Source: Haematococcus lacustris (Eukaryota; Chlorophyta; Chlorophyceae; Chlamydomonadales; Haematococcaceae). Taken from it: a DNA stretch of 64,000 bases. This document shows, piece after piece, positions 32,345 through 43,900 of the stretch (position 1 is the stretch's first letter; the number at the start of each line of letters is the position of its first letter). The position numbers were made by a program, and so were the translations under genes. The DNA is taken from assembly GCA_030144725.1 (NCBI GenBank), contig JASKMD010000015.1, positions 6,575,810 to 6,639,809 on the forward strand, read 5' to 3'. Under the pieces are notes generated by a model. That model had not been told where the DNA came from. It did not search any database and saw nothing but the letters and a program-made list of their open reading frames with translations.

Positions 32345-33533
32345 TGCTGGCCTGGAAGGATGTGCAACCCCAAACTTCTCACGATGGTCTAATGACAGGT
32401 TGCAGTCCACAAGCAATCGCAGAGCTGCTAGCGAGTACTCTACGCAGTAGCGAGCTGTGGAGTATCTTGCAACCTGTGTGTGGCACAGCTGGACTGTTGC
32501 CAGCTCGTCTTTGTTATGCCGATGCTGACTTGTCTTGGGCTTGGACTCCCAATCTGCAATCAAGCGGCGTAGGACATTAATCGAGGGCCCCCTGTTCTGC
32601 ACCAGCCTGATCCGCTTGTCCTGGCTGGCAGGGCAGGGAGAAGGGGCAGTAGGGGAGCAGCTGACAATCTGAGGCACTCGACTTGCTGCTCATGGCACTC
32701 AATCACCAAATCCTGACATTGAGCTTCCAAATCTTGACAGCGAGCTTCCAGGTCAGCAGCTGCTGCTGCTGCCTGGTCACCCTCTGCTGCCCTCTGCTGC
32801 AATGCCACGGCCTCCCCCGCCATAACAGCGTTGGCATGTTGGAGCAGCCCTAGCTGCAATGTCAATGCATGGGCATTGCATGTTGCAAGGGCAGCCCTCT
32901 GTTCTGCGGCACAAACTGCTCCAGATGCTGCTGCCAGCACCTGCTGTTGCTGCTCCTCCAGGTGCTGTTGCTGCTCCTCAAGCTGCTGCTGCTGCTCCTC
33001 CAGCTGCTGCTGCTGCACCTCCAGCTGCTGCTGCTGCTCCACCAGCTGCTGCTGCTGGACTATGTTTGATGTATGTGCCGTAGCAAGGCCGGCCTGAGAT
33101 ATTGCAACAGTTCATGCACAATTGCCAGCACTGTGATAAACCGCTTGTAACATGCCATCACTAAAAGCATTGGGGTTCCAGGACACACCTGCAGCTCCTC
33201 AATCTGGGCCTGCAGCTCCTGCTCACGCTGCTGGGATGCGGCGGTATCAGTGCCATGCTGCGTCTGAGATGCTTGCAACTCCGCCTCCAACACCTATATT
33301 CATGACAACACAATAGATGGGCACACAAAGGGGTTGGGGCAGTAGGGGTAAATGCACAAGCAGCAAGGGCAGAGGGGGTAGATGGATCAGGAAACAGAGC
33401 AGGGAACAGCAAGGGCCACAGAAGCCTTACCTTCAGCCGGTTTGCGATGAAGCCGGCCATGCGGGTCCACGGGGCAAGCCCGAGCTGCCATTGTCGCCGA
33501 TCCTTTCTTACTACGCTTAGTGCGGGGTGCCAT
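32345..33533 (-). CDS. Gln-rich coiled-coil protein, unknown function
   Basis: ATG 33533 opens MAPRTKRSKKGSATMAARAC, ending at a GTAAGG donor (exon 33431-33533). Further coding segments: about 33190-33298 (EAELQASQTQHGTDTAAS, QQREQELQAQIEELQ), then about 32690-33062 (repeated LEEQQQQ and LEEQQQH units followed by an Ala-rich helix with DLEARCQDLEAQCQDL), then about 32450-32690 (QDKRIRLVQNRGPSINVLRR). Phases between the first two segments do not fit with the obvious sites, so the model is incomplete. The 3' end adjoins the LINE and may be truncated by it. No homologue recognised. Confidence 0.5.
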
Positions 33534-34956
33534 CGCTATCAATGGCCGCCAGTCTGCATCATTTGCGCCGCTGATGAACGCTGGTGGTAGCTTGGAGGAA
33601 CCAGAACAATCTCATCTACTTTCGCAGCCTGGTGAGCGCGAGATGATGGGGTACTTTAGACATGAGCATGCTAGGTATGTCTGGGCGTATGTATGGGTGA
33701 TAATCTTAAGGATACCGCAATCAAAGTAGATGAAGTTCTTGGGGCAGACCGCTTGCACCTCCACATGAGGTCAGCACAGCGTTTGATGTAGTGCCTGCCC
33801 AGAAATGAGGTTTCAACTAAATGTAATTGCATGAGCCTCCCAACCTGCGCAGGGCAGATGTAACACACTGCAGATCCTTCCCGTAGGAGCTATGAGCATA
33901 CCCCAAAGCTAGGGAGCAGAAACCAGACGGATGCGTAGCAGCAACAAGCAGCAAATCGACCTCAAAAACAGCACTGCAGATTTGCATGCCGGCACCCCAT
34001 CGCGGCACGCCGACCGACCGACTAGTGACCGCTCTACCACGTTCGTCGTTGCGGCGTTGTTGATTCATGTGCACTACCGTCAGGGTGCAAGGAGTCACTG
34101 GTGCCAGGATACCGCGGAGGGGGGCAATGTTGACTTTAGCCCGTCCCTCGCAGGCCAAGCTGCGGAGCACCACGCCGCAGCGGGGCGTCGCGGTTTGACC
34201 TCTTGGAGTTCAGTATACGCGACAAAAAGTGACGGTACATTTTATCGAGCCATTTTACCTGACCTTGTGGGACCTGACTTTCGGCAGTCAGGTTTCCTGT
34301 TAGTTGGGGTCCCCCGACCGGCAGACAGTCTAAACCCCGAAGTGTTGGCTGTCCACTGCTGTGACTGACATGGGAGCTGTGCCAGCTGCTGTGCTTCCCC
34401 TGTACTATTCAGAGCCCAAGAAGCAAGGTAGTTAGCGTGGTAACAGGCAAACCTCGGCCCCCTTGTCTGGTCTTGTCTGTCCCACGCTCTTCTACATTTC
34501 TCCTTCCAATGTAGATATTCCCTTGTCCATACGGTTTCCACTTTGTGCTGCCGGTCAGGCAACCACCCTCCTCCCAGCCTTCTGACCCTAGGAGCAAAAC
34601 TTCGGAGCCAACGGTTGCGGCAGCAGTGCCCTGCCCCAGCCTGCTGGTCAGCCTCCCAGCGTCCAGCCTCGTTGCCCCTGGGGGCCTAACACGGACATGG
34701 CACCCTCCCTGGCTGCGGTTTCAGTGCCACGCTTGCAGCCACTTCCCCCCACGACACACTGGCATGGGGGTGCAAGGGGGTGTGGTGGCGACATCATCTG
34801 GCCCCCAGCCTCCCGCCTTCCCGCTTACACGCGCAGCTGCCGCGGCCTCCTTCTTCCATGTATGTCACGAACCCCTCCCTCCACAGCCAAGCAGGTGTGA
34901 CAGAGGAGCTCTCAGCGCCCATTTGGTCAGGCTACCTCACTCCTCACTCCTGCTGC
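33534..34956. other. Intergenic between coiled-coil gene and Deg protease
   Basis: No gene recognised; a minus frame at 33817-34173 has no known motif. A minus-strand TGTAA (34825-34829), the polyadenylation signal usual in volvocine algae, lies about 130 bp beyond the Deg stop codon and probably ends that transcript. Confidence 0.45.
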
Positions 34957-37900
34957 TTAACTCTTCATCTCCTCATTCTTCTCCTCATTCTTCTCCTCAT
35001 TCTTCTCCTCATTCTTCTCCTCATTCTTCTCTTCTGGAGTGACACCAGGCGCTGCGCTGCGCAGGTTATCTGATCTGCAGGGGTACAAGGAGCAGCAGGA
35101 GGCAGAGGGGATGGGCCTTGGTTAACCCAGCCCCAGCCCCAGCCCCAGCCCCAGCCCCAGCCCCAGCCCCAGCCCCAGCCCCGTGGCTCACCTATCAGAG
35201 GCGATGGCGTTGATGGCCAGCACCTCGGGACCCTGGCTGTGGGCCTGGCGGGCGTCCAGGGTGATGAGGCGACCGCCCTCCAGCCCAAAGTTGAGGTAGG
35301 GCTCGGTGCAGCTGTCCACCAGGTCAGCTAGGTGCCGCAGGTTGTCCAGCTGCAGGCAGCAGGGGGAGGAGGAGGAGGTGGCTTGGGGCCAGAGGGGTGG
35401 GGGTATGGGTTAGCGCTGGTATAATATGCATTGTAAAATACAATACATTATGTTATTACTTAATGTATTACTTGAATTATATTACTTAAGTTACTTATCA
35501 TATTACTTAAGTTTGAATGCTCCGACCATGACTTTATGAGCGAGGTTTAGTGCCCCATGTGACGTGGTCAGGTGATAAGGCCACTAGAAGAGAGGCCACG
35601 ACAGTTGACTATGTGGAACATATGATTTTGATGAGAGATTAATGGAGTGGGAGACTTGATTATTTCTATGCACGGAGACGTTCTCACAACCAACTTTATA
35701 CGTACTTTGGCCATCGGGGAATTTGAAACAATGAATGAATGAATGAGTGAATAATAATTTAATTATAGTTTCCGAGGCCTCAGGAATCAAAAGGGATAGT
35801 ACGGTATAATAACCTGATAATATATGTAACAATATATCTCCAGTGCAATATTAATATGCAATGTAGCATGATAGAACGTAATTATGCAGCACCCAGGGGG
35901 GGCAGGGGGCACAGGAGCAGGGTCCAAGTGCTCGCTTGCTTGCTGCGTGCTTGCTCAGCCGGTGAGCAAAAAGCAGGGTGCAAAGGAGAAGCAGCTGAAG
36001 TAACTGCAGCAATTGCAGGGAGTATTAGGTATGGTAGAGTGAGATTGGGTGGGACACACTGGTGGTCATACTCACCTTGGTGCCATTGAAGGTCTCACAG
36101 GGCACCACCGTGTACTTATAGCCGGCATTGATCTCATGAGCCAGCACCTGGCATCAGCTAACAGCATGGCAGGGGTGGCACTGTAGGAGGGGGGAGGGGG
36201 GGAGGGGAGGAGGTGAGGAGGGGTGGCACTGTAGGAGGGGGGAGGGGGGGAGGGGAGGAGGGGAGGAGGGGAGGAGGGGAGGAGGGAGGCATGTAAGCAA
36301 CCAGGATGTAAACAACAGCTAAAGCTGACCAACGCTAGGGGGTTGGGAGGGGTGGGGGTGGGAGTTGGGGTGGATGGGCTGGCGGGGGCTATGGATGTCA
36401 TGGTTTTCCCGCCTCTCCACCCATTCCCCTCCTTCCTCCTCCACCCTGCCCCCTGGGTCCTGCCCCCCTGCCTGCCTGCCTGCCCCCCTGCCTGCCCCCC
36501 TGCCTGCCCCCCTGCCTGCCCCCCTGCCTGCCCCCCTGCCTGCCCCCCTGCCTGCCCCCCTGCCTGCCCCCCTGCCTGCTGCCCGCACCTGCACCAGGAT
36601 GACCACCTGCTGCCCCACCGCCTGCTTGTCCCTGCTGAGCGCCACCAGCACCGGCACCGGGATGTCGCTGCGCCTCCCTCGGGACTTGGAGGCGCCTCCA
36701 AACACCATTTCCATGAAGGGCGAGGTCAGGGCAGTGAACACCAACCCACCTGCGGGCAGTGCGGAAGAAGCGAGTGGGGGCAGAAGCAAGGGCAGGGGCA
36801 GGGGCAGGGGCAGGGGCAGGGGCAGGGGCAGGGGCAGGGGCAGGGGCAGGAGCAGGGGCAGGGGCAGGAGGGGGGTGGAGCAGGGGTGAGTGATCAGGGG
36901 TGTAGGGGCATGAGTTGCAGGGCCCAGGGGCAGCAGGAGCACGCACCCACGATGAAGTATGTCGGCTGGCAGTCCACCGAGTGCACCAGCGGCACCAGAT
37001 AGTCCTTCACACCCACCTGCCAGGCTCAGGGTCAGGGTCAGGGTCAGGGTCAGGGTCAGGGTCAGGGTCAGGGTCAGGGTCAGGGTCAGGGTCAGGGTCA
37101 GGGTCAGGGTCAGGGTCAGGGTCAGGGTCAGGGTCAGGGTCAGGGTCAGGGTCAGGCGGACAGGCAGGCGCAGTGGAGGGGCAGGCGGACAGGCCGGGCA
37201 GCTGGGCAGGTGGAAGGGAGGGGTGGAGGGGCTGAGGGGTCGAGGGTGTCAAGAGTGCCGGGTGGTGGCTCTACCTGGCTCTACCTGGCTACCAGCCCCT
37301 AGGCCCACCTTGACTCCTGGCAACACACTCCTGGCAACAGACTCCTGGCAACACACTCCTGCCAACACACTCCTGGCAAGAGTGCCGGGTGGTGGTGACC
37401 CGGTGCAGGGGGAAAAGGGTGGAGAGGGGGCGTACGCAGGGTTGAGGTGATGAAGTTGAGGTGGTGGGCACCAGGTGGAGGGCAAAGTCCTCAGCGTGGT
37501 CCTTGTTGGTCCCCTCTGCTGTGGTCTGCTGTGGGGGGTTAGATGATTCCCCTCTAACCCCCCTCTCTGTATCCTACACCTGTCGTCCCCTTCAACAGGG
37601 TGGACAGCGTGACCCTTGTCCTATACCCTTGTCAAAGACCTCAGCGTGAACCTTGTCCTTTACCAATCCCTAAACCTTGTCCTGTACCTGTTATTCCCCC
37701 TCCAATCCTGCTTCTCGCCCCTCCCCATCCCTTCCTCCCCCATTCCCCATTCCCTTCCTTCCCCTCCCCGGCCACGCACGTTGTAGGAAACCTCCATGCG
37801 CTCGCCCTGCCTCAGGATCACAAGGTCCAGCCGCTCCCCCACATGCATGCTGCGCACTAAGTGGCTGTACCTGTACAGGGGGCGGGGGAAGGCGGGGGGG

Positions 37901-40900
37901 GGGGGCAGGATGGGTCGATGAGGAGGTGAGCGGGAGGTGAGGGGGCCTCCCAGAACCGACCGCTGGGGGTAAGGAGGGAGAACGTGCAGAGGGTAAAAGG
38001 TGCTCAAGAAGGGGACGGGCTGGGTGGCAGCACATGTAGGGTACACGGGGGAGGAGGGGGAAGGTGCCGAGGGGAAGGGGTTAGGGGGTAGGGGGTAGGG
38101 GAAGGGGGTAGGGGTAGGGGTGAGGGGTGAGGGGTGAGGGGTGAGGGGTGAGGGGTGAGGGGTGAGGGGTGAGGGGTGAGGGGTGAGAGGTGAGGGGTGA
38201 GGGGTGAGGGGTGAGGGGTGAGGGGTGAGGGGTGAGGGGTGAGGGGTGAGGGGTGAGGGGTGAGGGGTGAGGGGTGAGGGGTGAGGGGTGAGGGGTGAGG
38301 GGTGAGGGGTGAGGGGTGAGGGGTGAGGGGTGAGGGGTGAGGGGTGAGGGGTGAGGGGTGAGGGGTGAGGGGTGAGGGGGGGGGAGGCCGGGCTACACAC
38401 ACAACACTGAAGGGCCAGTGGTTAGCAGGAGCAGCCATACCCAGGCCCAGCCGCCTTGCTTTCTCCACCCTACAGCTCCTCAATTCACACTAGGCGCTGG
38501 CCCCAGCCCTGGCCCCAGCCCTGGCCCCAGCCCGCCCGACCCCTGTTGGCCTGCGGCCCCGCCCCCCACTCACTCCAACCGCTCGTCGTCCCTGAAGCTG
38601 ACTGACCCGTCATCCGCCACCAGCTGGCCCCCCACCTGCAACCAGCAGGGAGCAGGTGGTGACAGCCCCTCCCCTCCCCCCCTGCCCTCACCCACTGCTG
38701 CTGTCACATCCTCCCGTGGCCATAAACAGCAGCAGCAGCAGCATACAGCATCACGGCAGCAGCAGCAGCATCACAGCAGCAGCAGCAGCATCACGGCAGC
38801 AGCAGCAGCAGGAGGAGCAGCAGGAGGAGCAGCAGGAGCAGCCGCAGCCGCCGCAGCCGCCACCGCAGCAGCAGCACACGGCACTAGGGCAGCAGCAGGA
38901 GCAGCGGAGCCACAGTAAGCAGCAGCTGGGTGAGGGAGGCCACCAAGGGGCTGGGTGGTGCAGCAGTTGAGTGCAACAGGTGAGTGAAGTGATGCAGGGT
39001 GGATGCAGGGGACACTGCGACCTCACCCTACCCTACCCTACCCCGCCACATACTCGCCTGCACTCCCCTTGTTTGCTTGCCTGCCCTTGCCCACACCCCA
39101 CACCCCACGAGCCTGCTCGCCCGCCCGCCCGCCCACCCGCCCACCTCCAGCAGCACGTCCTTGACCTGCAGGGCTCCAGCCGCCGCTGAGAGAGGATCCA
39201 CACTCACCACCAGCACCCCGCTCACATCCTCTGGCACCTGACAGCCAAGTGGTGACAGAAAGGCAGAGCGTGGGGCAGAGGGCGAGGGAGAAGGGAAGGG
39301 TGGGGCAGCAGAGAGTCAGTGAGTGTGAGCTCAAAGTGACATGGCATAGGTTCATACCCCTGATTTTATAGCTCGACCTTACTTCAAAACATTGCTCAGG
39401 TAAAAATCTAACGAAAACTACGCTTAAATACGCAAAACCTCAGGGTAAATCGCAGTTTTCATAGCGCAGTGCGAGGTAGTGAAGCTCGAAAAGCGACCAT
39501 TTCATAGCGCAATAGGACCCCTGAAATGTCGCTTTTTATAGCGATCGCTATATATAAGGCGAAAAAAAACACTGGTGTAAGTGTGAGTGTGAGTGTGCGT
39601 GTGCGTGTGAGTGAGTGTGAGTGTGAGTGTGAGTGTGAGTGTGAGCGTGAGTGTGAGTGTGAGTGTGAGTGTGAGGGCCGAGGCCGGGGCCAGGGGGGGC
39701 CCAGGGTCGAGATTGAGGAGGAGGGGGAGGAGGGGGAGTGAGTGTTACCTTTAAGAAGGCTTTCTGAGCTGGGTTTTCCATATCTGAGGTGTTGAAACCT
39801 GGGGAGGGTACACCGCGGTACTGCACCCGCAGCGGCATCACAAGCCAAGCCATGCTCATCTTTATCAGTGGCATGCAGACAGCGGCAGCAGCAAAGCCTT
39901 TGCAGCAACAGCAGTCAGGTGACCCGTGTTGGCAGAAGGTGTTCCAGCTGTGCAGCGGCAGCAGTACACGGCATCAGGGCATCACAACCCGCAGCCATCA
40001 GGCCATGGTGACAAGCTAGTGCTCAAGGTGGTCAGGGGCAAGGGGCGGGAGGAGGGGCGGTTGACATGAACGGGGAGGAGCGGGCGGGGGGGTGGCGGAG
40101 GGAGGGAGGGACAATGATATGTTCCGAGCTGGACCGGTCGCAGAAATGTCAATGGGCAGTGGCAGGCAGGTCATCAGGGTTGCAGGTGGGCAGGTTGTGC
40201 TCCAGTCATGCTGAGCTCAGCCCTGGGCAGCTTTGCAACCAGCAGGAAGCTGTGCCGCTGCTGCCGCTGCTGCCCACTGCCCGCTGCTACTGCTTGTCTT
40301 TGGTTGGTGGTGCTTCAGCTTAGCATCAGGGATCAGCAGCATGCTCCTGTGCCTACTTCCAGGAGGCTGACCCAGCAGCAGCAGCAGCACCTAGTGTCGC
40401 CTACCATCCCCACCTCCCTGCTGCATGCAGGCCCAACCCAGCCCAGCCTAGCCATGCCACTGCTGCCACAGCCCAGCCCCAGGCCCCACCCTGTGAGAGC
40501 CCTGCCCCGCACCTTGCCATACTCTGCGTGCTCTTTCAAAAAGTGTGAGATGACGCGGTAGGGGATCACGTAGCTGCAGGGGGGCAGCAGCAGGGGCACA
40601 GTGAGCATGAGCTGCGTGGCCTGCCCCTGCCCCTGCCCCTGCCCCTGCCCCTGCCCCTGCCCCTGCCCCTGCCCCTGCCCCACTCCTGCCCCTGCCCCTG
40701 CCCCTGCCCCTGCCCCTGCCCCACTCCTGCCCCTGCCCCTGCCCCTGCCCCTGCCCCTGCCCCTGCCCCTGCCCCTGCCCCTGCCCCTGCCCCTGCCCCT
40801 GCCCCTGCCCCACTCCTGCCCCTGCCCCTGCCCCTGCCCCTGCCCCTGCCCCACTCCTGCCCCTGCCCCTGCCCCTGCCCCTGCCCCTGCCCCTGCCCCT

Positions 40901-43900
40901 GCCCCTGCCCCTGCCCCTGCCCCTGCCCCTGCCCCTGCCCCTGCCCCTGCCCCTGCCCCACTCCTGCCCCTGCCCCTGCCCCTGCCCCTGCCCCTGCCCC
41001 TGCCCCACTCCTGCCCCTGCCCCTGCCCCTGCCCCTGCCCCTGCCCCTGCCCCTGCCCCTGCCCCTGCCCCTGCCCAACTCCTGCCCCTGCCCCTGCCCC
41101 TGCCCCTGCCCCTGCCCCTGCCCCTGCCCCTGCCCCTGCCTCTGCTTCCCACTGCCCCACTCCTGCCCCGGGTCAGCAGAGTAAGGTACCTCCTGACTCG
41201 CCCAGCCCTCTCCAGGGGCTACCCCTCCACCCCTGCTGCCCCTGCCGCCCCATGGCCCCCTCACCCGATGTTGTCAGTGGAGCTGCCGACCTGCTTGCTG
41301 AAGGCTACACCCGCCACATGCCCGGCCTCTATGTCAGCGAAGGCTGGACCGCCGCTGTTTCCCGGGTTGATGGCTGAGTCTACTTGGATGCCCAGCAGCC
41401 TGGCAGCAGGACTGTGGCAGGCACCCGGATAGAAGGGAAAAGGTCAGTTGGCCATGGTCAGGTCGGAATGCAAGAGCCATGCGATGTAGCTGTGATGTGG
41501 CTGCGGAAGGTGGTGTATGGTTGGTGGCAGGCAGGTGATGTTGCTATGGAGGGTGGTTAACAGTTGATGGCAGGCAGGTGAGACATCAAGAATGTCAAGT
41601 CGGGTATTGTGTTGATGGCTGCTGCGAATGTTCCCGAGCAGTAGGTCTACAACAGTGTCATGATGGCAGCAGATGTTGTACTTTGTAAGGCTCTGGCCAG
41701 CAAGCTCGAAAACGACTAGCTCTTTCGTGCCTGCCAAGCACTTGGGCTGAGCTGTGCATCTCTAATATGAGCTAATCTAATATGAGCCAGCTGCAGTCAA
41801 CGCACAGAGGCCAGTTTGAAGGTGACCTAGCATCACCAACAAGCACAGCCCCGAGCCGAGTGCTTGGCCCACTGCCGAGAGAGGACCAGGGTGTAGCAGT
41901 GCCTGAGGAGTGTCTCGTCACGCAACAACTTCTCTTCATTTTACTTGGGTTGATGTGTACAAAGACACTACCGCACACAGCTGCTCGGCGACCTCTACTC
42001 GGTGGTCAAGCAGGCAACCTTCTAGGAGCTGCGTGACCTAGTGAAGGTGAGAGGCTTGACCCTGCCCAACGCCCCCGCTCCATCCCTTACTCACCCTTTC
42101 ACATCCATCCCCTCCCAAACCTAGTTGTGAGCGCCAACCCAGCTCAGCCTAGCCCAGCCCAACATCAAAGGCAACAAAGTGTATGTGCTGCCATCAAACT
42201 GCATTGCTCGGCCTTGCCCAACCCTGCCATGCGCCATGTTCCTACCACCACCACCACCACCACCATCACCCAATCCCTACACATCCCAGCTCAGGCCCCA
42301 ACATCCCTGCCCAGCCCCTCCTTGTTGCAGTTACCCATTGTGTCTTAATGGGCCAGCCATGTGCATGTGTGTGTGGCCAGTGTCTTGCACTGCCAAGGAC
42401 TCTTTTCGGGCGTGTGCATGTGTGTGCATGGATGGGCAACCCATGGTGGCCTATGCCTTGCTGCAGTTGCCCAACGTGTTTAAGTTGTCCAATCATGTGC
42501 ATGTGTGTGTGTGTGTGGCCCGTGTCTTTCATTGCCTTGCCTTGCCGTGCCTTGTACTCTTCTTTCACTCTAGACTTGCATGCTGATGTGCGAATGGCCA
42601 ACCCAATGTGGGCCGTGGCTTGTAGCCGACCGTGGGTCAGGCCAAGATTGGATTGTTGAAAGGACCTGAGCGTTGCAAGCTAACGCGCGAAAAGTTTACT
42701 TAACTACTACCACCTTCAAGAGTCAAGCCTGGGTCGCCATGGTTCTTGTTAGCATGCAACACCCCATGCAACACCAATACACCCGTGTAACCCGCATGTA
42801 TGTGTACATACCTGCTTTGCAAGGCAATTGCATGACAACACAAAGGCAAAGCACGTGGGAGAGGAACAGGTAGTTGCAGTCTTCACTTCCGATACTTGCT
42901 CACCTTTGAAGAGACACCGAAATAAACAGCCGCGGCTTGAACGCCGGTGTTTAGTGCAAGATCGACGAAAGCTTCCGCGGACGAGGTCACATTTCGCATA
43001 AGGTCACAAAGGTAGTTTCGGAACATTGCACAACCGTCGCAAATGACCTAACTGCCGCCTTCATGACGATGCAGCAAGAGGCAATCCCACTGAACGAAGT
43101 TTTGGCTCGCTTGGAGGCGACCACGAGGCAGTTTTGAAAACAAAATTCTGCTAGGCACCACATTGCACGTCGCACCCGTTGGTCAAGCTGTTGGATCCAT
43201 GCAAGGCGTAGCAGGCGTTGATACACCTACCTTAGGCTATAAACCTCACTCGTGTGAAACAGTGGACTATAAGTGTCAAGTAAGGGGCGTACAACAATAC
43301 TGAATCGGTCATTGAAACCTTCAAAGGTAAACTTTCGAAGTTGGTGCCTCAGAAGCCCAGTGACAAATGGGAGCTATCCACATGAAGTAACTGGACCCAT
43401 AGTTACTACTTTAGTAGACGTTCTTGATGGTGCTGATGGCTGATAGATGGTCATGTATAGTGGACAATAATCATCCCCTCTCCAATCCCCTCCCTCCTCC
43501 CCCTCAGCCCCCTGACCCCTCAGCCCCCTGACCCCTGGCCCCCCTGTCCCGTCTTGGCCCCTCACCTGTACCGCACAAGTGTGAGGCGTGACACGATGCC
43601 CTTGGTCACACTGAGGCTGTCTCCCCCTACAGGGTATCCAGCCACCGCTATGGACGCCTGTGCACCCCACATGGCCAAGACCAGGGCAACAGGCAGGCTG
43701 GCCAAAGCGGGGAGGAGAGGGTCAGCAGGGGAGGGGGCAAACAGACCTAGTACCGCGGCTGTTTTTCCTGCAGTGTTGCTGCTGTGTGTTGCCTTGCTCT
43801 CTCGCAATCATAGTGGGCAATGACCCAGTGAGACGATGTTGCAATGGGCAATGTAGGCAATGTGTTGTTCACGTTGCCCATTGCAACGTGGGCAACGTGG

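Noticed and set aside
33817..34173. Minus-strand 118-residue frame as a gene
   Set aside because: No motif, no splice support and no repeat partner; could be chance in GC-rich DNA.
40333..41377. Gly-Gln, Gly-Arg and Pro-Ala frames of 230-275 residues
   Set aside because: Hexamer array in a Deg intron; the real coding here is the short exons at 40513-40573 and 41265-41411.
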